From assembly GCA_034430215.1 (NCBI GenBank), contig DAOUFE010000019.1:248001-312000 (forward strand): a stretch of 64,000 bases of DNA, read 5' to 3'. The DNA comes from UBA4782 sp034430215 (GTDB lineage Bacteria > Chloroflexota > Anaerolineae > Anaerolineales > Anaerolineaceae). Below, in pieces: positions 24,120-33,178 of the stretch (the stretch's first letter is position 1; each line of letters starts with the position of its first letter). The notes beneath the pieces were generated by a model. That model saw nothing but the letters and a program-made list of their open reading frames with translations. It had not been told where the DNA came from and made no database searches. The position numbers were made by a program, and so were the translations under genes.

Positions 24120-25874
24120 TCACCTCACCTTAATTGCATTCATAAAAGCGGAAGTAGTAATGATCCCAGTTGGAAGGTCGTACCCAGCATCGCGCAAATT
24201 TCGAACAATAGCACAAACTGGAGGCTCTTTAAGGGCAGCTTTATGCAGCAATTCAGGCATTTCAAACAGTTGTTTTGGATTTCCTAAAAACTCTACTACT
24301 CCATAACTGAGCAACAATACCTTCGATGCATATTCAGCTACCAATCTCATATCATGAGAGATCATGATCACGCTTGTTCCTGATTTTTGTAATTCTTGCA
24401 GACGAAGCATCAAAGCGGTAATTCTTTTGTGATCTTGCCCATAAGTTGGTTCATCCAGGATGAGCAGTTCGGGTTTCGTACTCAACATGCATGCAACACT
24501 GACTGTTCGCATTTCACCACCACTCAGCATGAACGGGCTTACAGTCTCTTTTCCATGTAGTTGGCACCTATCAATGAGCAAATCTACTCTTTCCTTAACG
24601 TACGTTTCATCGTATCCTGCAGTGCGCAAATTAAAAGCAATTTCATCAAAAACGGATTGACCTTGAGCTACAAATTGATGTTCCGGATACTGAAATACAT
24701 AAGAGGCTCTGGCTGCAATATCAACCAAATTGGATGTCTTTAAATCCATCCCACAAACCCTTATCGTTCCTGCGGTTGGTTTTAACAGGCCAACCAATTG
24801 TTTAACGAGAGTAGTTTTCCCGGAGCCATTATTTCCTACAATCGCAAGCATTTCTCCTTTTTTCATGTCAAAAGAAATGCCTTTAAGGATTTCAGGCCCT
24901 TTTCCATAGGAGAAATGAACATCCTTTACTTCAATGATGTTTTCATTTTGGTTGACCGGAAAATCTTGTTCAAATCCAGTATCATTGAGTATTTTAATTT
25001 TCCCTTTATCGAAGAGTGTCCTCATCCATTTGACTGTATCATCAATCGTAAGTGGAATTTCTTTTTTTTCAGTGGAAAGAATTTGTTCTTGGACCTTTAC
25101 TGCAAGTTCTACTACTTGCGGCAGTTCCACTCCCAATCCATCCATAATTTCTTGACTGTGTTGAAAAACCTCTGATGGTGTACCATCAAATGCAATCGAT
25201 CCTTCTTGTGTTAGAACAATTATTCGATCTGCTAGAGGAACAAGTTCATCCAGCCGATTTTCAATGACGATGCATGTCGATTCATATTCGGTTACCAATT
25301 GCCGGATCAGCTTGAATACTTCCATGCTGCCGATCGGATCGAGGTTTGCGGTAGGCATATCAAAGACCATGACCTTTGGTTGCATTGAAAGGACAGATGC
25401 AATATTCGCTTTTTGTTTCTGCCCCCCTGATAGTTCAAATACTGATCCATATCTGAATTTTTTCAAGGCGACAATATCTAAAAGGTGGTTAACCCTTTTT
25501 TCCAATTCATCATGAGGAACCATCAAGTTTTCAGGACCAAACGCGATTTCATCTTCAAGAAAGAGAGTACAAAGCTGCCCTTCGGGGTCTTGGAAGACCA
25601 GTCCCACATCACGTGCCATAACTGGGGTGGTGGTTTCGCGCGGGTCCTTACCGCAAACTTCAATTTCCCCGGTTATTGTTGCTGGCATTGTATAAGGGAT
25701 CAAACCATTAAGAACCTGCGCAAGGGTTGATTTCCCACAACCTGTTGGTCCACAGACAAGAACCAGTTCGCCTTCACCAATTTCCAGATTGATATTGTTC
25801 AGAACAGCATGATCAGTTTCTTCATAGGTGACGGATAGATCATGGATGCTTATCAAAGGTTTTGATGAGGACAC
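24120..25874 (-). CDS. ECF transporter ATPase with two fused nucleotide-binding domains
   Basis: A 584-residue cytoplasmic protein with two complete ABC ATPase domains in tandem. The first has GPTGCGKST, ELSGGQKQKANIA and VMVFDMPTANLDP (with Met in place of the usual Glu after the Walker B aspartate). The second has GNNGSGKTT, MLSGGEMRTVSVA and LLILDEPTYGQDH. The D-M substitution in the first domain, against D-E in the second, suggests only one fully active hydrolysis site. Fused EcfA-EcfA' proteins are known for YkoD-type systems. GTG 25874 is preceded by AAGGAG at 7 bases. It powers import through the EcfT and YkoE-like partners. Confidence 0.9.
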   Translation of the reverse strand: MSSSKPLISIHDLSVTYEETDHAVLNNINLEIGEGELVLVCGPTGCGKSTLAQVLNGLIPYTMPATITGEIEVCGKDPRETTTPVMARDVGLVFQDPEGQLCTLFLEDEIAFGPENLMVPHDELEKRVNHLLDIVALKKFRYGSVFELSGGQKQKANIASVLSMQPKVMVFDMPTANLDPIGSMEVFKLIRQLVTEYESTCIVIENRLDELVPLADRIIVLTQEGSIAFDGTPSEVFQHSQEIMDGLGVELPQVVELAVKVQEQILSTEKKEIPLTIDDTVKWMRTLFDKGKIKILNDTGFEQDFPVNQNENIIEVKDVHFSYGKGPEILKGISFDMKKGEMLAIVGNNGSGKTTLVKQLVGLLKPTAGTIRVCGMDLKTSNLVDIAARASYVFQYPEHQFVAQGQSVFDEIAFNLRTAGYDETYVKERVDLLIDRCQLHGKETVSPFMLSGGEMRTVSVACMLSTKPELLILDEPTYGQDHKRITALMLRLQELQKSGTSVIMISHDMRLVAEYASKVLLLSYGVVEFLGNPKQLFEMPELLHKAALKEPPVCAIVRNLRDAGYDLPTGIITTSAFMNAIKVR

Positions 25875-25893
25875 TCTACATCTCCTTCAAAGC

Positions 25894-26469
25894 TTAGCTT
25901 GCTTGTTTTGATATGAGAAAGCTCTTTAGCAATCCGGTTTTCTTTAGCAGATCTCCTAGAAGTTTTCCAAGAACACCTGCTTCAATGCCACTGGTACAGA
26001 ATGTAACAAGACCTCTCCAAAGAATTCCAAAGAAGTCATAGTAGTTGTAAAGACCAAACGCAAAGACAACTACTATATAATTGAAGAGCCCATCTACACC
26101 TGCTGCTAACAAGCATGCAAGCCAACCCCAATTCTTGTATTTGAACAAGAAGAACACTAATTCAGTGCCCAGGCCATGAGCAATACCAAAAGCAAGTGAC
26201 CAAAGACCCGCTGGATTGCCAGCAAGGAATTGTACAAGCCCATTGATTACGCCTGCCAGAATTGCTGCACCTGGTTTTCGTACGACGTAGGCTGCAAGCA
26301 GAGTCACAATTCCGAATGGTGCAAAGAACAGGGCTGCAGTAGGATTAACTGCGTTAATCCCTGTGTATACGATACCAATGAGATTGTTCACAATCCCGAA
26401 AACTACGCCCAATATTGCGATGAATACGAGTTCGACAGTGGTAAAGCCAGTTTTTGGTTTGTCAGTCAT
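25894..26469 (-). CDS. ECF transporter substrate-binding (S) component, YkoE-like
   Basis: A 191-residue membrane protein with about six helices, starting at ATG 26469, which has AAAGGAG upstream. The N-terminal FTTVELVFIAILGVVFGIVNN and the loop GINAVNPTAALFFAPFGIV resemble the YkoE family, whose characterised or predicted ligands are thiamine and hydroxymethylpyrimidine. A longer frame opens at GTG 26556 but overlaps a strong ribosome-binding sequence. I see no TPP riboswitch in the 165 bases upstream. The position inside a heterocycle-degrading gene set raises the possibility that it imports the substrate of that pathway instead of a vitamin; that is inference from context. Confidence 0.8.
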   Translation of the reverse strand: MTDKPKTGFTTVELVFIAILGVVFGIVNNLIGIVYTGINAVNPTAALFFAPFGIVTLLAAYVVRKPGAAILAGVINGLVQFLAGNPAGLWSLAFGIAHGLGTELVFFLFKYKNWGWLACLLAAGVDGLFNYIVVVFAFGLYNYYDFFGILWRGLVTFCTSGIEAGVLGKLLGDLLKKTGLLKSFLISKQAS

Positions 26470-26634
26470 GCTGTTTCTCCTTTTGAGACATGAATAGTTT
26501 TTAAAGCGAATGTCTGAAGGCCGAGGGGTAACGGTAATGAGAAATCCAATAACCACCTCCTATTACAGCAAAATCCACTACTGAACTGCAAAATTCACTT
26601 CTTGTTTGCTGTATCCCCGTTTACCTCCTTTCTT
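26470..26634 (-). promoter_or_regulatory. leader region before the ECF genes, with a 20-base-period repeat and orphan ribosome-binding motifs
   Basis: This is the longest gap within the 29-kb directon. Two related 14-base units, CAGCAAAATCCACT (26566-26579) and CTGCAAAATTCACT (26586-26599), are 20 bases apart, about two DNA turns. On the minus strand AAGGAGGT occurs at 26630-26623 and AGGAGGT at 26561-26555, and neither is followed at normal spacing by ATG, GTG or TTG. There is no clear intrinsic terminator and no TPP or purine riboswitch consensus. It may hold an internal promoter or an attenuator. Confidence 0.3.
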
Positions 26635-29379
26635 CTATTGAGGACAATATTCTTGATGAACAATCGCACCTGCAACACGATCAGGGGTAGCAGGTAATCT
26701 ATAAATACGTGTATTCACTGCATTGTGAATTGCATTGATGATCGCTGGAGCACTTGGTATTACAGCCGCCTCAGCAATACCCTTTGCGCCAAAGGGACCA
26801 TTGGGTTCCGGATCCTCGATTAAAATTACATCAAACGATGGAACATGATTGAAGGTCGGAATACCTACTTTTGCCAGAGTATCTGTCGCTAAATATCCCT
26901 TGTCCAGAATCAGTTCTTCCGATAATGCATAACCAATCCCCATAACACAGCTACCTTCTATCTGACCTTTGGCGCCCATGGGATTGATCGCCCGACCTAC
27001 ATCATGAACTGCGATCATTTTTTGCACTTCTACTTCACCTGAGGTTGGATCGACATCAACAATTGCCACCTGTGTTGCGTAACTGAATGTGGCAAAATTA
27101 ATATATGATGGTTCTCCCTGGGCAGAAAGTGGAAACGTTCTTGGTGGTTGGTAAACATGAGAATATGATAAATTTTTCCCTTCTGCATGTAACTTTTTTC
27201 CGAGGGCGATTAAAGTATTTTTTGATAAATCTGTTTTATATCCCATTTCTTGCTTAAGAAGGTCGAGGAATATGGACGCAGCTTCTACAACTGCATTACC
27301 GGACATATAGGTTGTACGAGATGCGCTGGTAATGCCTCCATCAGGTGTACTTCCAGTATCACATGAATATACTTCGATCATTTCATAAGGTACATGCAGA
27401 GTTTCTGCAGCGATTTGTGCAATGGTTGTGTCTGATCCCTGTCCTAACTCTGCACCACCAAAGCGGATGAGTATTTTCCCTGAAGGCAATAGATCAATGA
27501 TCACACCGGTGCTTTCGGGCATTCCCAGACCAATACCCACATTCTTATAACTGCTAGCGACTCCAATTCCCCTTTTTCTACCTGGAAGGGGATCAGGTAT
27601 TTCTACCAGGATTTTTTCAAATTCTGTCTTGGCAACAGTGACGGTCTGCACAAATGGCACACTTGATTGCAATACCTGGCCTGTGGCAGTCGTACTACCA
27701 ATTTTGAGACCATTGATTTTCCGAATTTCAAAGGGAGATATATTAATTTGTTCAGCTATTTCGTCGATCAGACATTCAACGGCAAAGGCTGATTGGGGAA
27801 TACCAAAACCACGCATTGCACCGCAAGGTATGTTATTGGTATAAACAGACACTCCATTTATCAAGATGTTTGGAATTTCATACGGTCCGGTAGCGAAAAT
27901 GGTTGCCTGATCAAGAACTGGAATACATTCACTTGAATAAGCACCTGTATCAGCCAGGATTTCACATTCCAATGCAGTAAATTTGCCATCACGATTACAT
28001 CCAATACTTAACTTGTGATGCATGGGATGCCGTTTGCTGTGCATTCTTAAGCTTTCCTGTCGAGTCAATGCCATCCGGACAGGTTTTTTTGTTTTATAAG
28101 CAGCTAATGCGAGATAAGGCTGTAAACTCATATCACTACGGGCGCCAAAAGCGCCACCTGGAGGAATATGAATCAACCGTACTTTATCAGGAGGCAACCC
28201 CATGATAGATGCAATATTATGAACGTGAAAAGTAATTGCCTGGCTAGCCATATGTACAGTTAGACCTTTTACATCATCCCATTCTGCGTAGCCAGCTTCA
28301 GGTTCAAGATAGGCATGTTCAGCAAAAGGTGTGTGATATTCACGTGTTAGAACAATATCGGATTGTGCAAAAGCATTTTCAATATCGCCATGTTCTATAT
28401 GAGTAGCATACATCACATTAGAAGGGGGATCTCCTGGCCGTGGTTCATGAAGGATGGGTGCATCTGGTTTTAAGGCTTCTTCTGGAGAAAATACACCTTT
28501 CAATACCTCATATTCAACTTCGACCAGCCTTGCTGCAATTCTCGCAGCTCTTTCATTAGTGCAAACCACAACTGTTATAACATCGCTGATACAAAGAACT
28601 TTTTTACCGACGGGAACTATCACTAATTGATCAGGGATGATCACGCCCTGAATATTTTTCCCCGGAATATCAGATGCATCGATCGTTGTCACAAATCCGG
28701 GTACTTTTTCCGCTTTGCTGGTGTCAACTGATCTCACTATTGCGTAAGGATGCTGGCTGAATACTGGCACAGCAAACAATGCATCTTCAGGATAGAAATC
28801 TGCGCCATATTGAAATGTACCTTTTACTTTTTGAATGCCATCTCTTCGAATTATCGATTGCCCAACAACCTTATGGCTATCCATTTCGGGAAGCTTGATA
28901 TCAGCTTTGCTTCGAATGGCTTTCCCTGCCATTTGTACAGCTTTGATGATCGTGTCATATCCTGTGCAGCGGCATAGATGTCCATTGAATTCTTTTCGAA
29001 TGGTTGCTTCATCTGGATCCAGGTTTTTATTCAATAATGCTTTAGCAGCAAGTACCATCCCAGGGGTACAAAAACCGCATTGTACAGCCCCTGAAACAAG
29101 AAATGCTTTTTGAATAACATCCAATTCTGCTGGCGGTTCAGGTGACACACCTTCAATCGTTAAGATCTCAGCCCCATCTGCTTTCATGGCAGGTGTAATG
29201 CAGGAGGCTACAGGTTTACCATTCAGTAGAACTGTGCAAGCTCCACATTCTCCAACACCACATCCGATTTTTACCCCGGTCAGGTGGAGTATATCTCGCA
29301 GCACTTCGGAAAGCATGATATCCGGAGTGATATCAACCTGTACATGTGCATTATTAACTGTGAATTGAATGATCGCCAT
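26635..29379 (-). CDS. molybdenum hydroxylase: fused [2Fe-2S] and molybdopterin subunit (XdhD-like)
   Basis: A 914-residue fusion. Residues 1-80 are a plant-type [2Fe-2S] domain (C40, C45, C48, C60). Residues 85-155 are the helical second [2Fe-2S] domain (C101, C104, C136, C138). From about 165 the protein is a xanthine dehydrogenase/aldehyde oxidase molybdopterin subunit, with GGAFGARSD, AMRGFGIPQ, GAELGQGSD and FGAKGIAEAAV, the last carrying the catalytic glutamate. Such enzymes hydroxylate purines, other N-heterocycles or aldehydes with water. The fused layout with a separate FAD gene resembles E. coli XdhD/YgfM. It starts 1 base after the FAD gene stop. Substrate is unknown; a purine or other N-heterocycle is favoured by the neighbours. 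Confidence 0.9.
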   Translation of the reverse strand: MAIIQFTVNNAHVQVDITPDIMLSEVLRDILHLTGVKIGCGVGECGACTVLLNGKPVASCITPAMKADGAEILTIEGVSPEPPAELDVIQKAFLVSGAVQCGFCTPGMVLAAKALLNKNLDPDEATIRKEFNGHLCRCTGYDTIIKAVQMAGKAIRSKADIKLPEMDSHKVVGQSIIRRDGIQKVKGTFQYGADFYPEDALFAVPVFSQHPYAIVRSVDTSKAEKVPGFVTTIDASDIPGKNIQGVIIPDQLVIVPVGKKVLCISDVITVVVCTNERAARIAARLVEVEYEVLKGVFSPEEALKPDAPILHEPRPGDPPSNVMYATHIEHGDIENAFAQSDIVLTREYHTPFAEHAYLEPEAGYAEWDDVKGLTVHMASQAITFHVHNIASIMGLPPDKVRLIHIPPGGAFGARSDMSLQPYLALAAYKTKKPVRMALTRQESLRMHSKRHPMHHKLSIGCNRDGKFTALECEILADTGAYSSECIPVLDQATIFATGPYEIPNILINGVSVYTNNIPCGAMRGFGIPQSAFAVECLIDEIAEQINISPFEIRKINGLKIGSTTATGQVLQSSVPFVQTVTVAKTEFEKILVEIPDPLPGRKRGIGVASSYKNVGIGLGMPESTGVIIDLLPSGKILIRFGGAELGQGSDTTIAQIAAETLHVPYEMIEVYSCDTGSTPDGGITSASRTTYMSGNAVVEAASIFLDLLKQEMGYKTDLSKNTLIALGKKLHAEGKNLSYSHVYQPPRTFPLSAQGEPSYINFATFSYATQVAIVDVDPTSGEVEVQKMIAVHDVGRAINPMGAKGQIEGSCVMGIGYALSEELILDKGYLATDTLAKVGIPTFNHVPSFDVILIEDPEPNGPFGAKGIAEAAVIPSAPAIINAIHNAVNTRIYRLPATPDRVAGAIVHQEYCPQ

Positions 29380-29380
29380 G

Positions 29381-30256
29381 TCAGATGTTCCTTTCCGAGA
29401 TATTTAATAACGCCTCTTGTAAAGTACTTTTTACCAGTATCGCTACCAGGTTTTTACGATACATTTTAGAGCACCTGAGAATGCTATCTCGTGGATTTGA
29501 TTCACTTCGTGCAATAAATGCAGCTTCTTCAAAAACCTCATGGGTTGGTTTCTTGCCAAGAAGAAATGCTTCAGTCTGTTTTGCACGCATTGGAGCAAGT
29601 GCGACCGGACCTAGGGCTATCGCAGCATAGCTAATTACATTATCAGTTACCCCTAGAACTGCGGCAGAACAAAGTACAGGTAAAGCGATTGATTTGCATT
29701 TTCCCAATCTTCGATAGGCAGTTCCAGTGTTTTTGCCAGGCAGCTTAAAGCTGAAAGACTTAACAATTTGTGAAGTACTGTCAACCTTTGAAACACCTGG
29801 TTTTTCGTATAGAAGTGGTATTTTAGTTGAAATTGAGCCGTCTTCTGTAACTATTTCTGCTTCTGCGTCCAGTGCAGTTAACGCCAGTGCTGTGTCTGCA
29901 GCAGGTTGTGCATTTATAACATTCCCGCCAATGGTTCCAGAATTACGCACCTGTGGACTTCCCACCTCGTCTGCTGCCAATGAAAGACATCGGACATTTT
30001 CCTGCAAGAAAGTGGAGGCGGCTATTTCATTGTGGGTGAGAGCAGCACCGACAAAGACATATCCATTTTCTACTTTGATTTGCTTTAGTTCTCCCATGCG
30101 TGAAATATCTACTAAAACTTCAGGGGATCGTTCACCTGAATTAATCTGGAGCATCAGATCCGTTCCACCTGCAACGATGCGCGCTTTTCCGCCACATTCC
30201 TTCAATATCGCTAATGCCTCTATTACAGAATTTGGAAAGTAATAATTATTGATCAT
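29381..30256 (-). CDS. molybdenum hydroxylase FAD-binding subunit (YgfM/CoxM type)
   Basis: A 291-residue protein of the PCMH-type FAD family. VAGGTDLMLQINSGE forms the first FAD loop and GNVINAQPAADTALALTALD, preceded by RNSGTIGG, the second. It also has the C-terminal CO-dehydrogenase flavoprotein-like domain (AIALGPVALAPMRAKQTEAFL). It passes electrons from the [2Fe-2S] clusters of the adjacent fused subunit to NAD or another acceptor. The start has no strong Shine-Dalgarno motif. The order FAD subunit then fused subunit, and a third separate [2Fe-2S] gene being absent, are consistent with a two-subunit enzyme. Confidence 0.9.
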   Translation of the reverse strand: MINNYYFPNSVIEALAILKECGGKARIVAGGTDLMLQINSGERSPEVLVDISRMGELKQIKVENGYVFVGAALTHNEIAASTFLQENVRCLSLAADEVGSPQVRNSGTIGGNVINAQPAADTALALTALDAEAEIVTEDGSISTKIPLLYEKPGVSKVDSTSQIVKSFSFKLPGKNTGTAYRRLGKCKSIALPVLCSAAVLGVTDNVISYAAIALGPVALAPMRAKQTEAFLLGKKPTHEVFEEAAFIARSESNPRDSILRCSKMYRKNLVAILVKSTLQEALLNISERNI

Positions 30257-30277
30257 TTCAGGTGTATGTCCAGAAAT

Positions 30278-31387
30278 CTAGATTCCATTTTCGAGATATT
30301 CATATAATCTTTTCACAGTCCATTTGGGATCAAATCCTAATTTTTCCAGTGATCGTCCCTCGGAACGGAAGTCTCTGTCGAGCAATCCACTGGCGATATC
30401 CACCATCGCATTACTTATTGGCGTGGGAACACCCAACATGCGACCCAATTCACAGTACGTAAACAATCCATACGGAATATCTTCTGTTAAATGCCTCGTA
30501 TTCAGCTTAAATGGCCCTTCACAAACTGACAACTTTTCGGTATGGATAGCATCGTAGAGAGGGAGTACTCCATCGTTTTCACGACCTTTTGGATTCCATC
30601 CTACATGGTTGATCTCTTCTTCCAGCGTGTAGGCTTTGATACCCAATGCTTCTGAAATCGCCATTCTCTCGCGATCGATTAATTTGATCAGGTTGACAAC
30701 TGCTGGTGTATTTGCTTTTTCATCAAACAAGTGAAAAGTTGGATCACCCAGCTCGATTCGAGCAGCATTGCAGATCATAGGCGCAGGGTGGGTGATGGCA
30801 TTGTAATCTACCAAAATGGATTCGAGAACATTAGCAGCTGGCCGAATGGAATAAGTAGGAAATGCGGTTTTTAAGGCATTTACTACTCTATCCAGTTTCT
30901 TCCCCGGAAAGGCTGCTGTAATCAATTCCATAACCCGGGCTTCAATTCGCACAAGGGTTGGTGCCATTCGTGTAGCACCATAAGGCAACGTATTTGTATC
31001 CCCGATAGCTACATCAGCTTTTACACCCATGTCGTGAAATACTTTCCCGTAGATCAGACAGGCACCACCTTTTCCCCAGATAACGATGGTTTGACCATCT
31101 TTCACATAAGGAGCGCAAAGTTTGGCAAATGTCTCATGAGCAAAAGCAGGTACTGGGTTGAAAATCAGCTCAGCATCTTTCATTGCTTCAACGATATCAG
31201 AAGTAACGGTATCAATTTTTGCAAAACCTTCATCAATGATTTCTAATCCGCCGCGCTCCTTAATCGGTTTGAGTCTTTCAGCGAATTGTGGAACTTCAAA
31301 TAATGCAACAGAATGTCCCCGCATGGATAAATCTCCAGCGGCTGCACAACCACCATTTCCTGCACCTAAAATCGCAATTCTGGCCAT
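30278..31387 (-). CDS. NAD/NADP octopine/nopaline dehydrogenase family protein
   Basis: A 369-residue oxidoreductase starting at ATG 31387 (AAAGGAG upstream); an in-frame extension to 31480 overlaps hyuB and is unlikely. It begins MARIAILGAGNGGCAAAGDL, a Rossmann nucleotide-binding loop, and has the C-terminal opine dehydrogenase domain (about 180-345) with NAITHPAPMICNAARIE, whose histidine is the expected catalytic residue. Family members reduce the imine of an amino acid and a 2-oxoacid, or run the reverse oxidation of an opine. Its place between the hydantoinase and molybdenum hydroxylase genes suggests it acts on an amino-acid-like intermediate of the pathway. The substrate is unknown. 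Confidence 0.85.
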   Translation of the reverse strand: MARIAILGAGNGGCAAAGDLSMRGHSVALFEVPQFAERLKPIKERGGLEIIDEGFAKIDTVTSDIVEAMKDAELIFNPVPAFAHETFAKLCAPYVKDGQTIVIWGKGGACLIYGKVFHDMGVKADVAIGDTNTLPYGATRMAPTLVRIEARVMELITAAFPGKKLDRVVNALKTAFPTYSIRPAANVLESILVDYNAITHPAPMICNAARIELGDPTFHLFDEKANTPAVVNLIKLIDRERMAISEALGIKAYTLEEEINHVGWNPKGRENDGVLPLYDAIHTEKLSVCEGPFKLNTRHLTEDIPYGLFTYCELGRMLGVPTPISNAMVDIASGLLDRDFRSEGRSLEKLGFDPKWTVKRLYEYLENGI

Positions 31388-31403
31388 GGAGTTCTCCTTT
31401 CCT

Positions 31404-33143
31404 TTATTTTGAACGTAGTTCGTTGCGCAACTGGTCGGTTTTACCTTTTTCAACCTTGTTATCTTCAATAACAACACCATACGTGTTTCGAGCTGATTGT
31501 TCAGAAATATAGCCGTTGATCACGTCATCCAATACTTTTTCGGGATTGCGATCCAGTGGATTTCCCCATCCACCGCCACCTGAAGAATAAACAGTATACC
31601 GGTCACCTTTCTTTAGCTGGCGCATGCCTTTTGCGGGTAAGATTTCTTCGCTTTCAGTGCCTTCGTTTACAATCAGTTTATTGACAGTACCTGGTTGTCC
31701 CCCAAATAATCCAAATGGGGGATTCACCACTCCATCACCAAACAATGCCAGGAAAGGAGCTTCATCATAAAACCGTATGGAATACCTGACACCCAATCCA
31801 CCCCGATATTTCCCAGCACCACCCGAATCTTTCCATAATTCATGACATTCGGTAATGTGTGGCATATCAATCTCATTGGTCTCAATGTTCGGGGCGGTTA
31901 ATCCACCCAGATCAATGCCATCTCCGATATAGTTTTGACCATCCTGGAATGGCATTGCACCTCCACCACCCATGCCGCAGAATGCGTAACCCACATAGAA
32001 TTCATTCTTTCGTGGGTCCATCCCTGAAATGGCAGGTCCACACCAACGGTTCCATGCAGCAGGAGCTTTATTGGGGATGGCTTTGGATAGTGCCATGTAC
32101 ATCGCTTCAAGAATGGCACAGGCTGTATCCAATGTGCAGGATGCAACCGGTACTGGAGGCAATGGATCTACGATGGTTCCTTTTTGTGTGGTAATGTGGA
32201 TGGGTTGATAGGCTCCCTCGTTGTGAGGTACTTCCTGGCTGACACATGTGAGCACCGCTACGTAAACTGAGGTGGCAGAATTTGCAAAAGGGCTGTTGAT
32301 GAAACCAGTAACCTGCGGATCAGTGCCATTGAAGTCTACCCATAACTCGTCGCCTTTTATTTCGATTTTTGTCTTTATTTTGATGTTGACCGCATCAAAA
32401 CCATCTCCATCCAATATCGCTTCGCCTTCGTAGATTCCATCTGGTAGTTTAGATATCTCCGCTCTCATCATCTGGTCAGCATAATCGTTGATGGCATTTA
32501 ATATTTCTTTGAGCCGTTCTACACCAAATTCCTCTGCCATTTCGATCAGGCGCCGCTCTGCAACATTGCAAGAGGCAACCTGGGCTCGGATATCGCTTTC
32601 AAACAGATCTGGCATGCGAGTATTTATCTTCAACAGATCGATCACAAATTGGATTGGTCGTCCATTTTCATAAATGCGGATTGCTGGAATGCGAAGACCT
32701 TCATGGAAGATTTCCTTCGCTTCGGGGCTATAACTTCCCGCAACCATACCACCAATATCAAGGTGGTGAGCGCGATTGATTGCCATAAATAGCAGCTCAC
32801 CTTTGTAATAGATGGGTTTGACTGCAGTAACATCTGCCAGGTGTGTTCCACCTTCGTAAGGGTCATTGATCAGGTAAACATCACCGGGTTTCATTTCATC
32901 CCTGAATTTTTCTACTACAGCCCTGGCTGCCAACATAGAAGAAGCAGTATGAGATGGAACACCATCTACTTGAGCAACAATTCTAGGCACCCAATCGCAG
33001 ATGGCACAGGAGAAGTCATGTACTTCTGCAAAAATTGGCGATCGCGATGTTCGTGTCATTGTGATGCCCATTTCTTTGTTGATTGTGCCCAAGCGATTGA
33101 AAACTACCGACATTGTGATTGGATCAACGGATTGATTAGCCAT
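31404..33143 (-). CDS. hyuB: hydantoinase B/oxoprolinase family protein (HyuB)
   Basis: A 579-residue protein of the HyuB family, the partner of the HyuA subunit. It starts with DPITMSVVFNRLGTINKEMG, has GDVYLINDPYEGGTHLADVT with probable metal-binding residues and ends in the glycine-rich SSGGGGWGNPLDR. In N-methylhydantoinase (ATP-hydrolysing), HyuA and HyuB open 1-methylhydantoin to N-carbamoylsarcosine; related proteins act on 5-oxoproline, hydantoins or acetone. The ATG has TAGGAG 8 bases upstream. It follows hyuA by 35 bases. The amidohydrolase upstream and carbamoyltransferase nearby favour a cyclic ureide as substrate. Confidence 0.92.
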   Translation of the reverse strand: MANQSVDPITMSVVFNRLGTINKEMGITMTRTSRSPIFAEVHDFSCAICDWVPRIVAQVDGVPSHTASSMLAARAVVEKFRDEMKPGDVYLINDPYEGGTHLADVTAVKPIYYKGELLFMAINRAHHLDIGGMVAGSYSPEAKEIFHEGLRIPAIRIYENGRPIQFVIDLLKINTRMPDLFESDIRAQVASCNVAERRLIEMAEEFGVERLKEILNAINDYADQMMRAEISKLPDGIYEGEAILDGDGFDAVNIKIKTKIEIKGDELWVDFNGTDPQVTGFINSPFANSATSVYVAVLTCVSQEVPHNEGAYQPIHITTQKGTIVDPLPPVPVASCTLDTACAILEAMYMALSKAIPNKAPAAWNRWCGPAISGMDPRKNEFYVGYAFCGMGGGGAMPFQDGQNYIGDGIDLGGLTAPNIETNEIDMPHITECHELWKDSGGAGKYRGGLGVRYSIRFYDEAPFLALFGDGVVNPPFGLFGGQPGTVNKLIVNEGTESEEILPAKGMRQLKKGDRYTVYSSGGGGWGNPLDRNPEKVLDDVINGYISEQSARNTYGVVIEDNKVEKGKTDQLRNELRSK

Positions 33144-33178
33144 AAATATTTCTCCTAATGGATGTCGTAGTCCCTGTG

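Noticed and set aside
26470..26634. TPP or purine riboswitch before the YkoE-like gene
   Set aside because: The conserved CUGAGA and ACCUGA-type blocks of TPP riboswitches, and the purine riboswitch core, are not found on the minus strand.
29727..30242. 171-codon plus-strand ORF over the FAD-subunit gene
   Set aside because: Antisense shadow: the opposite strand encodes an intact FAD-binding subunit, and this frame shows no family motif.
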